From Isoetes taiwanensis (Eukaryota; Streptophyta; Lycopodiopsida; Isoetales; Isoetaceae): DNA of 64,000 nt. Below, one piece after another: positions 10,599-20,700 of this stretch. A program made the position numbers and the translations under genes. The notes beneath the pieces are model-generated. The model searched no databases. It was not told where the DNA came from and saw only the letters and a program-made list of their open reading frames with translations. Where the stretch lies: positions 13,026,546 to 13,090,545 of the forward strand of contig JAJEKV010000009.1 of NCBI GenBank assembly GCA_021234155.1. Direction: 5' to 3'. The stretch's first letter is position 1; each line of letters begins with the position of its first letter.

Positions 10599-11255
10599 TG
10601 AAAAATATCCAAGACACTATTAGCAAGGCAACTTGATCACTATTATTCAATGATTAAAACCTTCTCACTAAATGAGATATTCTTGATCATGAAAAATCTC
10701 AACTTTGCATCACAAGATAAACAAACATCAAGTATTGAATATACCAAGTTCTTGTGCAACACATATGAATTTCTAACTCAACATCTTAGTGATCATATTT
10801 GCAGTACACTTCACACTTTTATTGCATGAACACAAACCATAGGAAATAAAACTCGAACTAGATCGAGAGCAAAATCCTCAAGGCCGTTCTTCACTATACA
10901 ACCTAAATTTTGTGTACATCTTCAATTTATTGGGCCGGATCCTACCGCTTCGGCTAGGTTCCGACCTTCATGGAATTCGTGCTGATCTCTCCTTGCAAAT
11001 AGGAGATACTATTATTTGAATTCATTTGCCTCCGTTTTATTTTCATATTTTTGTTTTCCAGCTTCATTCTACCATGGTATAAACCATTGGTTTTAACTTC
11101 AATGTTCTGCACTTAATAAACAATGGTATGAACCATTGCATTCAAGCTCCATCCTGCACATAATTTAATAGTGTCCTTTTTCTACAACCTCTGAACATCT
11201 GTGCTCTGGGATAACCTGTGTGATGACAACTTGTCATATTTCTGCACATCTTACA
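10599..11255 (-). repeat. Copia A LTR (5' LTR in element sense)
   Basis: 657 bp, same ends as the left copy. It carries a T at the one position where the two copies were seen to differ ('catatttttgttttcc' versus 'catattttcgttttcc'). The element's promoter would lie here. Confidence 0.95.
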
Positions 11256-13240
11256 TACCAATTTTTCCATGGTTCCAAATTTCCATACCAACTTCATGAT
11301 GAAGAAAATGGTCGGTGCTATATCTTCAAAATGTCCACAACAGGAGCAGGTTCTGGAGTGGAACTTGTCAATTGAATGCGTCCAGGAGGAGATTTAGAAA
11401 GCTCTTGGGTACATTTTGACCACGTAAAACGCTCTGTTGGGTGGACTACTTTAGCATGTCATGTGTATGACCCAAGGTGATATTTTTTTCATCATGTCTT
11501 TCACTTGCCATTTCAAATTTTTTATTTACTTACTGTGATTTCTGAAATGTACAGTATGCGTTGCTTTCTTACAATAGCAACATGTGACATGAAAACGGAG
11601 AATACGGAAGCTCAGATAAAGTTCTGGACAAAGCTAAACTTGTTATGATACTAAAGAACTCACCACCTGCTCAGTTCAAAGGATTCATGGCAGACGAAGC
11701 TCAGGCTAATTGGAATGCAATTCGGGTTGTGTTCAATGATGGCCAGCCCATGGAAGGAAAGGAACGTGGCTGTAAGTTCCATTGGGAACAATGTCTTTAG
11801 CGACACACAAATAAGTACATATTCCAAGAGCATAGACAAGAGCATCTAAATTTGTGCAGGGCATGGAGATCAGCACCCACTGCAGAGGATGCTGAGGTTG
11901 CATTTCAAAATATTGTCAGTTGGTGGCCTGGAAAAACTAGCCCTTCAGACATAAGTTCATTAGGCTCGTGGCTAGCATGGTGGCATCAAAGAGTGAGCAG
12001 ATGGGGCAACTTCATAGAGGATGGAGTGAATCTAGCAACTGCAGCTCAAATCCCTAACACTAATCTATCAGAATCTGTACATGCTAGTTGGCTAGCATCA
12101 AGAGGGTACGTGAATAAATTATCCTTGTACGATGCTTGCTTGTACGATCTGACAGAAGCTGTGCTGCAAAGTGCAAAGTGCAAAGCACATAGAGAACACA
12201 ATTTTGTTGGAATAGGTCCAGGGATGGATACCTTAATGCGCAGAATGGGCACTCCAGTGACTAGTAACGTTACTCCATCTGCTTGTGTCAGCGCAGTCAA
12301 CTCGGCAGTTTTACATAGTGGTTTAAGGGCCATTCATGCAGGTTCAGGAGGAAACAATCAGACTGTGCTAAAAAGGACAAGGGATAGCACAGAATATAAC
12401 AAGGATGTGGGTTCTGGTAGCCATCGTCCAGACAAGAGGGCCCATACTCGGTCTAGAGTTAGGGTAGATGCTTCAGCAAAGCGGAATATAATATTTGATG
12501 ATGCTACATACCTTGTACAGGAGTACGATTTGCTGCCAGGGGAATGGGCTATTAGAAGAACAGAGCCTGGTAGTAAAATAAGATGTTAAGGTAGAATAAA
12601 GTCCAATGGTCGAAGATGCAATGCTGAAATTAATAAAGTTCGTACAGAGTCTACTATTGCACCATGCTTCACTGGGCAAAGAAAAGTAAATGGGAGAGAG
12701 GTCACACAAAGATTTTGGTTTTGTCCTCAGAATGTGCAGCATACTTACTATCCAGCTGCAGGCATCATAGCCATACCGACTGCCCAAAATAGATTGGCCT
12801 GCGGGCAAAAGGAGTAAATATAACTAGTGCAGAGTTGGAAACATTGGAGAGAGGGAACTATTCCGTTAGAGGGATTACCCCACGGAACTCAATGCTCGAT
12901 ATGGCTAGTGTGAATTCTTCTACTTTGAACAGCTCTGTCCACTTCATGGAACGTTTTGGCAAGCGCATGAACAGACGAGGGAAGCTTTGTGTAGAAGCTG
13001 AAACAAAGCTTAATCAAGCTTTACAACTAGAGTGTGATATTGAGTCTGTAAAGGTCAATATCACCAACAGGGATGTTGCATACCAGCCAAGGCCGACCGT
13101 AATCAACTTATACGATGAGGGTATGCAAGCATCCCACCGCACATGCCCGGATTTCATGGGTAGAGAACTGAAAAAGATATACATTCCATGCAAACATCTG
13201 ATGTAATGATTTTACGAAAAGTCCTAAACCACGACCCCAG
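11256..13240 (+). pseudogene. MULE-type transposase-like gene, remainder (decayed)
   Basis: After copia A the frame resumes with 'FPYQLHDEENGRCYIFKMST', runs through an internal TGA (near 11375) to 'SWVHFDHVKRSVGWTTLACH', and meets a phase-consistent intron (donor AAG/GTGATA at 11477, acceptor TGTACAG ending 11554). Next come 'CFLTIATCDMKTENTEAQI', a frameshift, 'FKGFMADEAQANWNAIRVVF' and 'CKFHWEQC', then a long clean frame (11852-12589) with 'IPNTNLSESVHASWLASRG'. The MAD aspartate, CxxH and SESVH glutamate suggest the DDE layout of Mutator-like transposases. Further pieces follow to about 13240 (12835-13206 clean). It is broken by at least one stop, frameshifts and the copia insertion. Family assignment is from recall of similar plant proteins, so moderate. 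Confidence 0.6.
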
Positions 13241-14060
13241 GTTTTTCTTGGACATCATTCAGCCTGTATTGACAGAGGATGTTCTCCAAAGGGTCCTCGC
13301 CTGAGGAAAAATAGTTCTTGGTAGGAAGATTCCCATATCAAATTATAATAGTTATTAGTGTGGTAATCAGCGATTTCGTTAAATGTTGACTCAACTTGAT
13401 TTCATTATGGTATGCATATGTTATAACCTTCACACTACACATGTTCATTAGATGAACACAAAATTGTTTTATGTTAAAAGGTCTTATAGTGAATTTTGCT
13501 ACATGAAAAAAAATGGCGACTGGTGCGGCATGCCACAATAGAATATTCTAAGGAATATTCTCCCATGGAACCCTCTAAGCCATCTCCAAAAAAAACCCTC
13601 CAAATAAAATCCCAAGGGCGCAGACATGAATAAATTATAAGTGGCATATTTGCACTCACTAATGCCACATGGCTCGTTCTGAGCCATCAATAAGAGTTGA
13701 AGGACAGTGAGACAATCTGGGCCATTGATTGGGGTGGAGGGACAGACATGTGAGAGAAAGGTCATGTTAAAAAAAACCCTTTCATTAATTGTACAATTTT
13801 AACGGCCTAGATATGCCACGTGGCACAATGTGGGCCGTTGATTGGGGTGGAGGGACAGACGCCAATTTGTCTTGGCCGTCGGGCGGATAGACAGACGCCA
13901 CGGTTTTATAATATAGGATAATGACTTGCAAAAATGAGGACGATGTTTGTTGTATGTTTTGTTGCATTATCTAGAGATAATAGAATGAGCACATCTTGTC
14001 TTCTTCGTATGTGCGTGAGTGCCGTGTATTAGTTGATCGTGTGCAAATACATTTGTTCGC
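13241..14060. repeat. Intergenic stretch with a repeated 28-base word
   Basis: The word containing 'gattggggtggagggacaga' occurs at about 13726-13745 and again at 13834-13853, each preceded by 'gggcc(a/g)tt'. A perfect palindrome GCCACGTGGC lies at about 13815-13824. The stretch ends with an AT-rich 'ttttataatataggata'. No gene is visible. The repeats may belong to the edge of the Helitron or of the MULE-type element. Confidence 0.5.
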
Positions 14061-14063
14061 AGG

Positions 14064-15720
14064 TCAAGGACGATACGGGTCCAATGTTAGTCCATGGCAG
14101 CTATTGAAGATGGTCGCGTATGCAAGTCGTAGTGGCAATTGACATCTGTGGATGATCCATGGTCTATTCTCTGGTTGATAGAAGAAGTAAGTCCTCGAAA
14201 TTGGGTATATGCAATCGTTTGAACTTTTACCATTACACTTGTTGTGCATTGAAATGATCATGACTCTTGCATTTTCACGAGATCCTTTTCTGTGTCAAGT
14301 CGTTTCATGATGTGGCATATTGCTCCTATTTTGAGCCTGAGCTCATGATCAGGGATGCCAAAGTGGGTAAAGTTGTTGAGAAAATCCGATATTACGTAGG
14401 GATGATCGTGAATAGGTGCATCTTGTTCGCTGATGTCATGGTTGTAGTATAATTTATCATGATTTGGAACCTCGTCCAGGTAACGCTTGTTGAAATTATT
14501 AGCGTGCTTGTTGATAAGTGATAGGAACACTCGTTTCTCACACTCAGTTGAATTCCTCAAGATATCGGGCGGTAGAGAAAAAGCCCTCCGCTTCGCAACT
14601 TTAGTAGTTGTGTCAAATATGTCCAAAGGGACTGTTGTTTCTTCCCAGTTTTTCTCTATGTTATCAACATAATCCAAGAGTTCTGGATCACCTGTATTTT
14701 GTATTAGTTGTTCTAATTTTAACACATGGAATGTTTGTCACAGAGGTGATGATTTAATGGATGCATTGATAGCTGCAGTCTTCCCTCCTCCTTTCACCTA
14801 TTGTGCTACCACCCAAAATCTCCGTGGTTATAAAATGCTTTCCTCCGAAAGGTAAATTATATCCACATAATTGTTGCAGTAGGTTGTGGGCGCTTTCTAT
14901 AACTACTTTATTAGCCATTGGGAATTCATCCCAAACTATGGCCTTTGCTGCATAAAGAAGCTGAGCTGCACCTGAATCCCGTTCTAGCAGCGAATGTAAA
15001 CCTGCATTATTTTCTACAACGGGGATTTGAAACAGTGATTGAGCAGTCCGGCCCCCTGGGTATTGAAGAGCTGCGAGTGTCGTGGTGCCACATGGGAACA
15101 CAATGTTCTTGTTCCCGCGTATCAATATGCATATGCAATTAAGGACGAATGTTTTTCCCGTGCCGGCCTTGCCATTTACGAATGTTGGATGCTTGCTTTG
15201 TGAGAATTCTATCACATTTCGTATATAATCATATATTTCCAACTGATTAGCATTCATGCACTTGACATCTCCATTGCAATGTTCAAATATCTCGCATGGT
15301 TAGGAAAAGTGGCAAGCTCGCGCATTATATCTCTTGCAAGACAAGCATGTAGTTGCAAGCCAAAGGCCATGATGTTGGTTCCATGTTGTGTCAGTATATT
15401 GTTTATTAGGTGGAGGGACTCATTAAATGCAACTGCTTCATTGAGTATTGGTCTAACATGTCACGACTCACGTGTGTTCGAAATTTGTTCCATATTTCAA
15501 CCGGCTGGTGCTTGATCAAGTAACACCATTGCAAATAAAACCATAGTTATGTGGGACTTAGAGACAACGATATCAAGTCTTCCATAACTAATGTTGCTTC
15601 ATTATGCGCTCCAAGCAAATCCTTGTGCTTCTACAAATTGGCGATAAGTTTCATGTTGTTGATTATTTACGAGGTGGTTTATGAATGTCAAATATCTCAT
15701 CTTGCACATTCCAAAATCTA
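14064..15720 (-). pseudogene. Helitron PIF1-like helicase (decayed)
   Basis: The minus-strand frame 14754-15257 has 'MNANQLEIYDYIRNVI', Walker A 'VNGKAGTGKTFVLN', 'FPCGTTTLAALQYPGGRTAQ' and Walker B 'AIVWDEFPMA'. Frame 14258-14725 continues with the helicase middle ('AFSLPPDILRNSTECEKRVF'), and 14064-14261 has the C-terminal 'QLPLRLAYATIFNSCHGLTL'. Upstream, about 15279-15720 holds frame-broken sequence ('INHLVNNQQHETYRQFVEAQ') typical of the region before the helicase. This is the helicase half of a Helitron Rep-Hel protein, used for rolling-circle transposition. The Rep domain was not found. It is inactive from several stops and frameshifts. Confidence 0.85.
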
Positions 15721-15799
15721 ACTTCGCCATAACCTTCACTTTATGGACTTGCATTAGTAAATGCGACATAGAACGGTCAACTAGGCCACTTAGATTTTT

Positions 15800-15992
15800 A
15801 ACCTCAAACTAATTTCTAGATTTAGTCAATGTCCCATTTACGAAATCTAAGCCCAAATGGTTTCAGATTTACCATTTAGTATAAATCCTAGACTAAATGC
15901 AAACTAAATCATTTGGGTTAAATCACCTCTAGTTTATTTCACATTTACTAAATCTAAGCACTAAATCTAAGCCCAAATGGTTTCAGGCTTCA
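15800..15992. repeat. Small AT-rich insertion flanked by a repeated word
   Basis: 'aaatctaagcccaaatgg' followed by 'tttcag' occurs at about 15843-15866 and again at about 15966-15989, and related words (ctaaatc, aaatggtt, catttgggtt) recur in both orientations between them. It may be a small MITE or a duplication inside the Helitron remnant. Confidence 0.35.
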
Positions 15993-17440
15993 ATGGTATT
16001 GAGGCGGCATCATCTGGAAACCATGCATTGGGATTTCGGATGCATGCGTAAAAACCTCAATTTGTAGTCGTATGATGCTGAATGACCCAGAACTTTTTCG
16101 AAAGCCAATCTCCTGGCTTTTTAAGATCAACCTATTTTCATTTGTTATATTTGTTCCCACGAATATCATTACATACTTTGCAGGAACTGCATGGGGCCAT
16201 TAGATCAATCATTGCAACAAGCTAACGATGGATGAATTCAGCTATCGGATGATCCAATATCTAAAGATGATGATGATGCGACTTATGACATTGGAAGAAT
16301 TATATAAGGGGATCCTTTCGATTTAGAAAATAGTTTTGTGAATTATGATACGCTTCAATGGATTTTGATGTCACTACTTTTGATACTTGCACGGGTAGGC
16401 ATTCGAATCGCTTCTATTCAGTTGATGCGCAAAAAGCAATCAAAACAGAATAGAATAGAATAAGGAAATAGAAGATCAGTTCAGCTGAGGGTCAAAAGGT
16501 GGATTTGGTATTCCGCCACATGAAACACAATGCTTCGCTTCTCCTAAACCTCACAACAATAGTCAAAATAGATCTTGTTTTAAACCATATGACATTCAAT
16601 CGAATGCTAGCATTTGCCACGGTAACAGCTATATAGAAGCTGCCAGCTAAGTAAAGCTGATACCCAGAATTTTTTCTTGGATCTTAGAGCACCGGATTTT
16701 CTTCAGATCTGCATTTCTAATTGACACTTGGCTTAATCTGAGACAGAAAAAATGTGTCGAATTTTTCTCCACAATATTGAAGGCCAAAACTTGTGCGTTT
16801 CTGGCAACACCAAGTTGACATAGCAGATTTTACTGTATGCAGTTCAGAATCAACACCTAGGAATTGTCTCGTCCACATTCTGCCACAACTCAGATTCGCT
16901 GGTCTCTTCAAATTACACATGTAATTCTTCTGTCACAATTTTCAGACCTCTGCAAATTTGCCACACAAGCATTTTCTTTCCACAATTCTAGCAGACCCCA
17001 AATTTTATGCCCTTTCCCAGCTATCTGACATTCTAGTAGACCCCGAATTTTTTGGCCTTTCCCAGCTGCCTGACGATGTATTAAGATATCAATCTAATAA
17101 CAATTAATGCTGATCAATTTATCGGATTTATTCTGCAAGAAAATGTTGTAAAAGAGAGCAGGAGCGCATATGCCGGTTGTAAAAGAAAGGAGGAGCGCAG
17201 ATGCCGCAGTGTCGATGCCATAGCCAGCAAATTTTTTCCTTTACCTAATGCAACGCATCAAAAAATTTACAATAGAAGTGTTCTGCACAAAATTAGCTAA
17301 CATGTGTGATTATAGAGAGGAATCTTAAAGTAATATGCCAAAAGAATCTTCCTATAACAATTATATATGTTAAGATTAAGATATGTTGATAATTGTTGTC
17401 CTTATTTGCATTTTGTCATTGTGAAAAAATGGCAAAATTT
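15993..17440. repeat. Gene-free stretch with a 45-base tandem duplication
   Basis: At about 16990-17034 and 17035-17078 the text 'tctag(c/t)agaccccgaattt' plus 'tgcctttcccagct.(t/c)ctgac' is present twice in a row with a few differences. The rest of the interval shows no recognisable coding sequence or element. Confidence 0.5.
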
Positions 17441-17556
17441 ACAGCCGAGGCATTTCCTGGCCACATGGGCACCGAGGCCATTTTGGATGGGCCATAACGC
17501 CTCATCAGAGGACGTTATCTAGGCCATAGCCGCAAAGCGCCATCGGACCTCCGCTA

Positions 17557-18113
17557 ACATTAGAGGTAATTTGAGATCTCATTTTGTCCCATTAAGGGAT
17601 GCTTAAAAAGCCACATCAGCTTTTTAAACTGTCCAATAAGAGAAGAGCTCCAATGTATTTTATTCCAGTATTATGTGGCAGCAGTAATTAATGCAGTTCT
17701 AACTAACTTTTGCAGTGTCATTTTTCTACTATAACTTTTGATCAAAAACTCCGATTTGAACACTATTTGTGACAATGGATTCGTCTCCTCAAGATCTTTC
17801 TAATGACAACCCATTGTTATATCTTTTGGGATGTAAATATATAAGAAAAGAGCAAAAAACCATATTTTTTAAGGTTAACACATATGGCTTGTATTAAAAT
17901 ACATCATAACCATATATCACTTGAAAGATCTTTTCATTCTGCATCTAATGCAACAAACGCCGCAGCATTTTCATGAGTAGATCAAAAGTTATAGGGAAAA
18001 AACGACAGCAATGAAGTTGTTAATGCTGCATTAATTGCAGTTTGATGTAGAGTACTCATTCTATTGAAGGATTCTTATGGGGAGAAAAGGAGATCTCAAA
18101 TTATCTCTAATGG
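17557..18113. mobile_element. Foldback (long inverted-repeat) element
   Basis: The left end 'cattagaggtaatttgagat' plus 'ctc' and the right end 'gagatctcaaattatctcta' plus 'atg' are inverted copies. The match continues with gaps into both arms: 'aattaatgcag' and 'ctataacttttgatc' in the left arm (about 17680-17745) face 'ctgcattaattgcag' and 'gatcaaaagttatag' in the right arm (about 17985-18045). There is no coding capacity. It is a non-autonomous DNA element of foldback/MITE type. A target duplication was not identified. Confidence 0.6.
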
Positions 18114-18330
18114 AAAAAGAAAAAATAAATGGCTTCCAATTTACATGTTGTACAGGCATGGCCACCGGTCCCACATTCTGGAATGCCCAAGAGACATGGG
18201 CATTTTCCTAATACCTAAAAGAGACATCAAATATTTTGTTTAATATATCACAGGAGCATCAACATTTATGCTCTACATGAATATGATTGAATGGTGAATT
18301 ACAATTGTACTTTACATTTACATGGTTCAA

Positions 18331-18450
18331 AGAATAGAATAGAATAGTTTTTTTAACGTCCACGGAGACCAATAGGTCATGGGACCCATACAATGGGCTA
18401 GTACAATCATTACTACTAGGATTAAAAAACCCCTGCCTAAATCTCATGTA
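18331..18450 (-). mobile_element. LINE 3' end with (TATTC)n tail, severely 5'-truncated
   Basis: A GAATA repeat at 18331-18347 is followed by 'ttaacgtccacggagaccaa', 'ggtcatgggaccc' and 'aggattaaaaaacccc', in the same order as in the longer LINE copy at 40521-40640. On the minus strand this is a LINE 3' UTR ending in a TATTC microsatellite tail. Confidence 0.7.
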
Positions 18451-18470
18451 TAATGCACTACATGAGTATG

Positions 18471-19635
18471 TGTTATGCCCTAAATATTTTACAGACCATT
18501 GCTTGTGTATGCATGCATTTGAATGTTTGGCATAATGGAATGTTCTATGGCATTTGGGCCATAGACGTGTTATGGTCGCATGTTATTCTCTAACCTAAAT
18601 GAATGGTGCACCTTAGTAGATCTTCGGCTAGGGTGTAACGGGGTCCATGTGAATAATAAATGTGGTGGCGACATTGTTTCTTTGCATGGGACCTTGTGGT
18701 CGGGATGGTTTGGATGGGTAAAATGCCATTAGGCCATCTAGGGGCAATTAGCCCTTAAAGTTACGATATTGGCATTGCAATATGCCATAATGGTTTTCAA
18801 TGACCATTGATTTAAAAGGTAAACACCCCTTAAAGCGGGGCATCAAAACGTGGCTGAGCCACGGCCTGTAACAGCCGAATCCAAGGTCGGATGGGGGCCG
18901 GGATTGGCCTCTGGCAGAATCACTTGCCCATCTGGGGCAGTGCCACGTGGCTAGGCCACGATTTGGCAGGCCCTCTATTCTGATAGCAGAGTTGTTATCG
19001 GAAGGAGAAGGGATTGGGTTCCGAGAGTTACAGGAGGAAGTAAGAGGCCGGAAGACTGCAGTAGCCAGTTTGGTTATCCAACAAAGAAATCGAATTGCAA
19101 GGAAGAGGATAATTCAGAAGGTGAAGCGGTTACGATCTGTTGGGTCAGAGTTGCAGCAGAGAAGCCTTACCTTGGTAAGCCTGAGCTGGAGATAATCCGG
19201 TTGTGGTCTTGGGGCATGTTAGCTGTAATGAATACAGTGATTAAGGATTACCATTACTGATAGGCTTCATAATAACTAGCGTGGGCTAGTTCCCCGAAAC
19301 TAGAAGTAAACCATAACCCAGAACCTATGAATTGCTAAATCCCTTCCCTTGAAAGCTCTGTAGTACATGCTGAGTAAGCTGGGGATGCTACTTGGTTTCT
19401 TCTGGCCCAGCAGCAAGTTGCAATAGCAACCAAGGGCTGCAGGCCAATGGTGCTTACTGGAGCTGTCGGGCTTCGTCCTTCTAGAACCATTATCCTATAT
19501 GAAAGCAAGGGGTAAATTTGTTTTACTAGAAGGTTTTTTATTGCTAGTGAGACGGGCGCTTAGTACCGGTATGGGACGGTACTAGGCGGTCGTCAACAGT
19601 CTAGTATTATAAGGCCTTACTTTGTATACACGATT
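18471..19635. other. Non-coding block, possible solo LTR or LTR remnant
   Basis: The block starts TGTTATGCCC and one possible end is '..GTCGTCAACA' at 19599. Its composition differs from its flanks, with small palindromes (GTGGCTGAGCCAC near 18851, GTGGCTAGGCCAC near 18947). No matching 5-bp duplication was found, so LTR identity is a guess. A basic 82-residue open frame at 18947-19195 has no recognisable domain. Confidence 0.25.
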
Positions 19636-20700
19636 TAGATCGTGAGCTCTATGTAGAGCAGATAAGCACTATTTTCACTCTGAGAACTCTGATTGAGGAT
19701 AGCAGGAACCGCTGACAAGACCTGTATCGCTGTTTTGTGGAGTTCGCAAGAGCTTTTGACACTATGCCCCGGGACAAGTTGTGGGACAGATTGAGATAGC
19801 TAGGGACCCGGATTGACTTATAGAATGCGATATACAAATTATATGAGGCATGCTCAAGCCATCTTCCGCCATCAGAGCAACATGTCGTCAGTGGTATTGG
19901 TACCTCAGGGTTGCCCCCCCTCCCCGATGCTCTTTGGCCTATATATTTGATCAGTTGAAAGATTGGCTTGCTGAACATGGGGGCAGACGCTCAGCTCATG
20001 CACTACATAATTCGGCAACTCATATATGCTGACGACGTGGACCTCTTGGCCTACACTCTAGATGACATGCAGTATCACGTGGATGATCTAGACAATTTCT
20101 GCCAGTTTATTGGCATGCATGTCAACTTGGCCAAAACTAGGGTACTGCTAATTTCATCCGTGTGCCAGCCAAGGCCTCCCTACTTCACTTACCAGGGCTA
20201 GAATGTGGAGGTAGCTCCGACCTACAAGTATTTGGGAATCGAGTTTTCTACTACCACAAGCTAGGATGCCTCCATCAGGTTGCATGTCACAGCAGGCTAG
20301 AAGGCACTGTCACAAGGCAAAGGCATATGCATAACAAAAGTCACAAGGCAAAGTTGTATGCCTGGGGTCACCAGTCACTTCTGTTCAGGACTCTAGTCAA
20401 GCCTATCCTCATATATGGGGGTAGAGGTTTGGGTCAGGTGATATCCACTCCACTTGGAATGATCTGGAACAGGTATAAAAGGCATTCTTAACACGGGCAC
20501 TTGGGGTGAAGTCCACAGTACCATATCATATCTTGCTGTGAAACATGTTTTTTGCCCTTACAGAGGGCCACACTAGATCGCCACATCATTAGTGCCTCAA
20601 GGTCTGGACAATGCGACCAACCTCGTGAAGCTACAAGAAGTTGTGCTCCCTTTGTTAACAGATAGAGATCGCGTACGATTCCAGGGGGTCAATGGATGAT
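19636..20700 (+). pseudogene. LINE reverse transcriptase fragment (decayed)
   Basis: Plus-strand frames give 'QISTIFTLRTLIEDSRNR', 'FVEFARAFDTMPRDKLWDRL', 'GIGTSGLPPSPMLFGLY' (degenerate GLRQGCPLSP block), 'LIYADDVDLLAYTLDDMQYH' with the YADD catalytic pair near 20028-20036, then 'MHVNLAKTRVLLISS' and a YKYLG-like block. This is non-LTR retrotransposon reverse transcriptase broken by frameshifts. Both ends are missing. It is the same family as the minus-strand LINE at 61.3-64 kb ('SMRVNLTKTKVLLVSS'). Confidence 0.88.

Larger units (their letters stand above)
5746..11255 (-). mobile_element. Ty1-copia retrotransposon A, full-length, recent, coding-defective
   Basis: It is bounded by 657-bp direct LTRs (5746-6402 and 10599-11255) and the 5-bp duplication TACCA. 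The primer-binding site and polypurine tract lie just inside the LTRs. Gene order on the minus strand is gag (two zinc knuckles), protease, integrase, reverse transcriptase, RNase H, which is the Ty1-copia order. LTR comparison by eye shows one substitution (6210 region, C versus T in the right copy), so the insertion is very young. Despite this the coding region is cut into at least six frames by stops and frameshifts, so it probably moved using proteins supplied by another copy. Confidence 0.95.

Noticed and set aside
18947-19195. Basic 82-residue open frame
   Set aside because: No domain or homologue recognised; lies in a block that may be an LTR.
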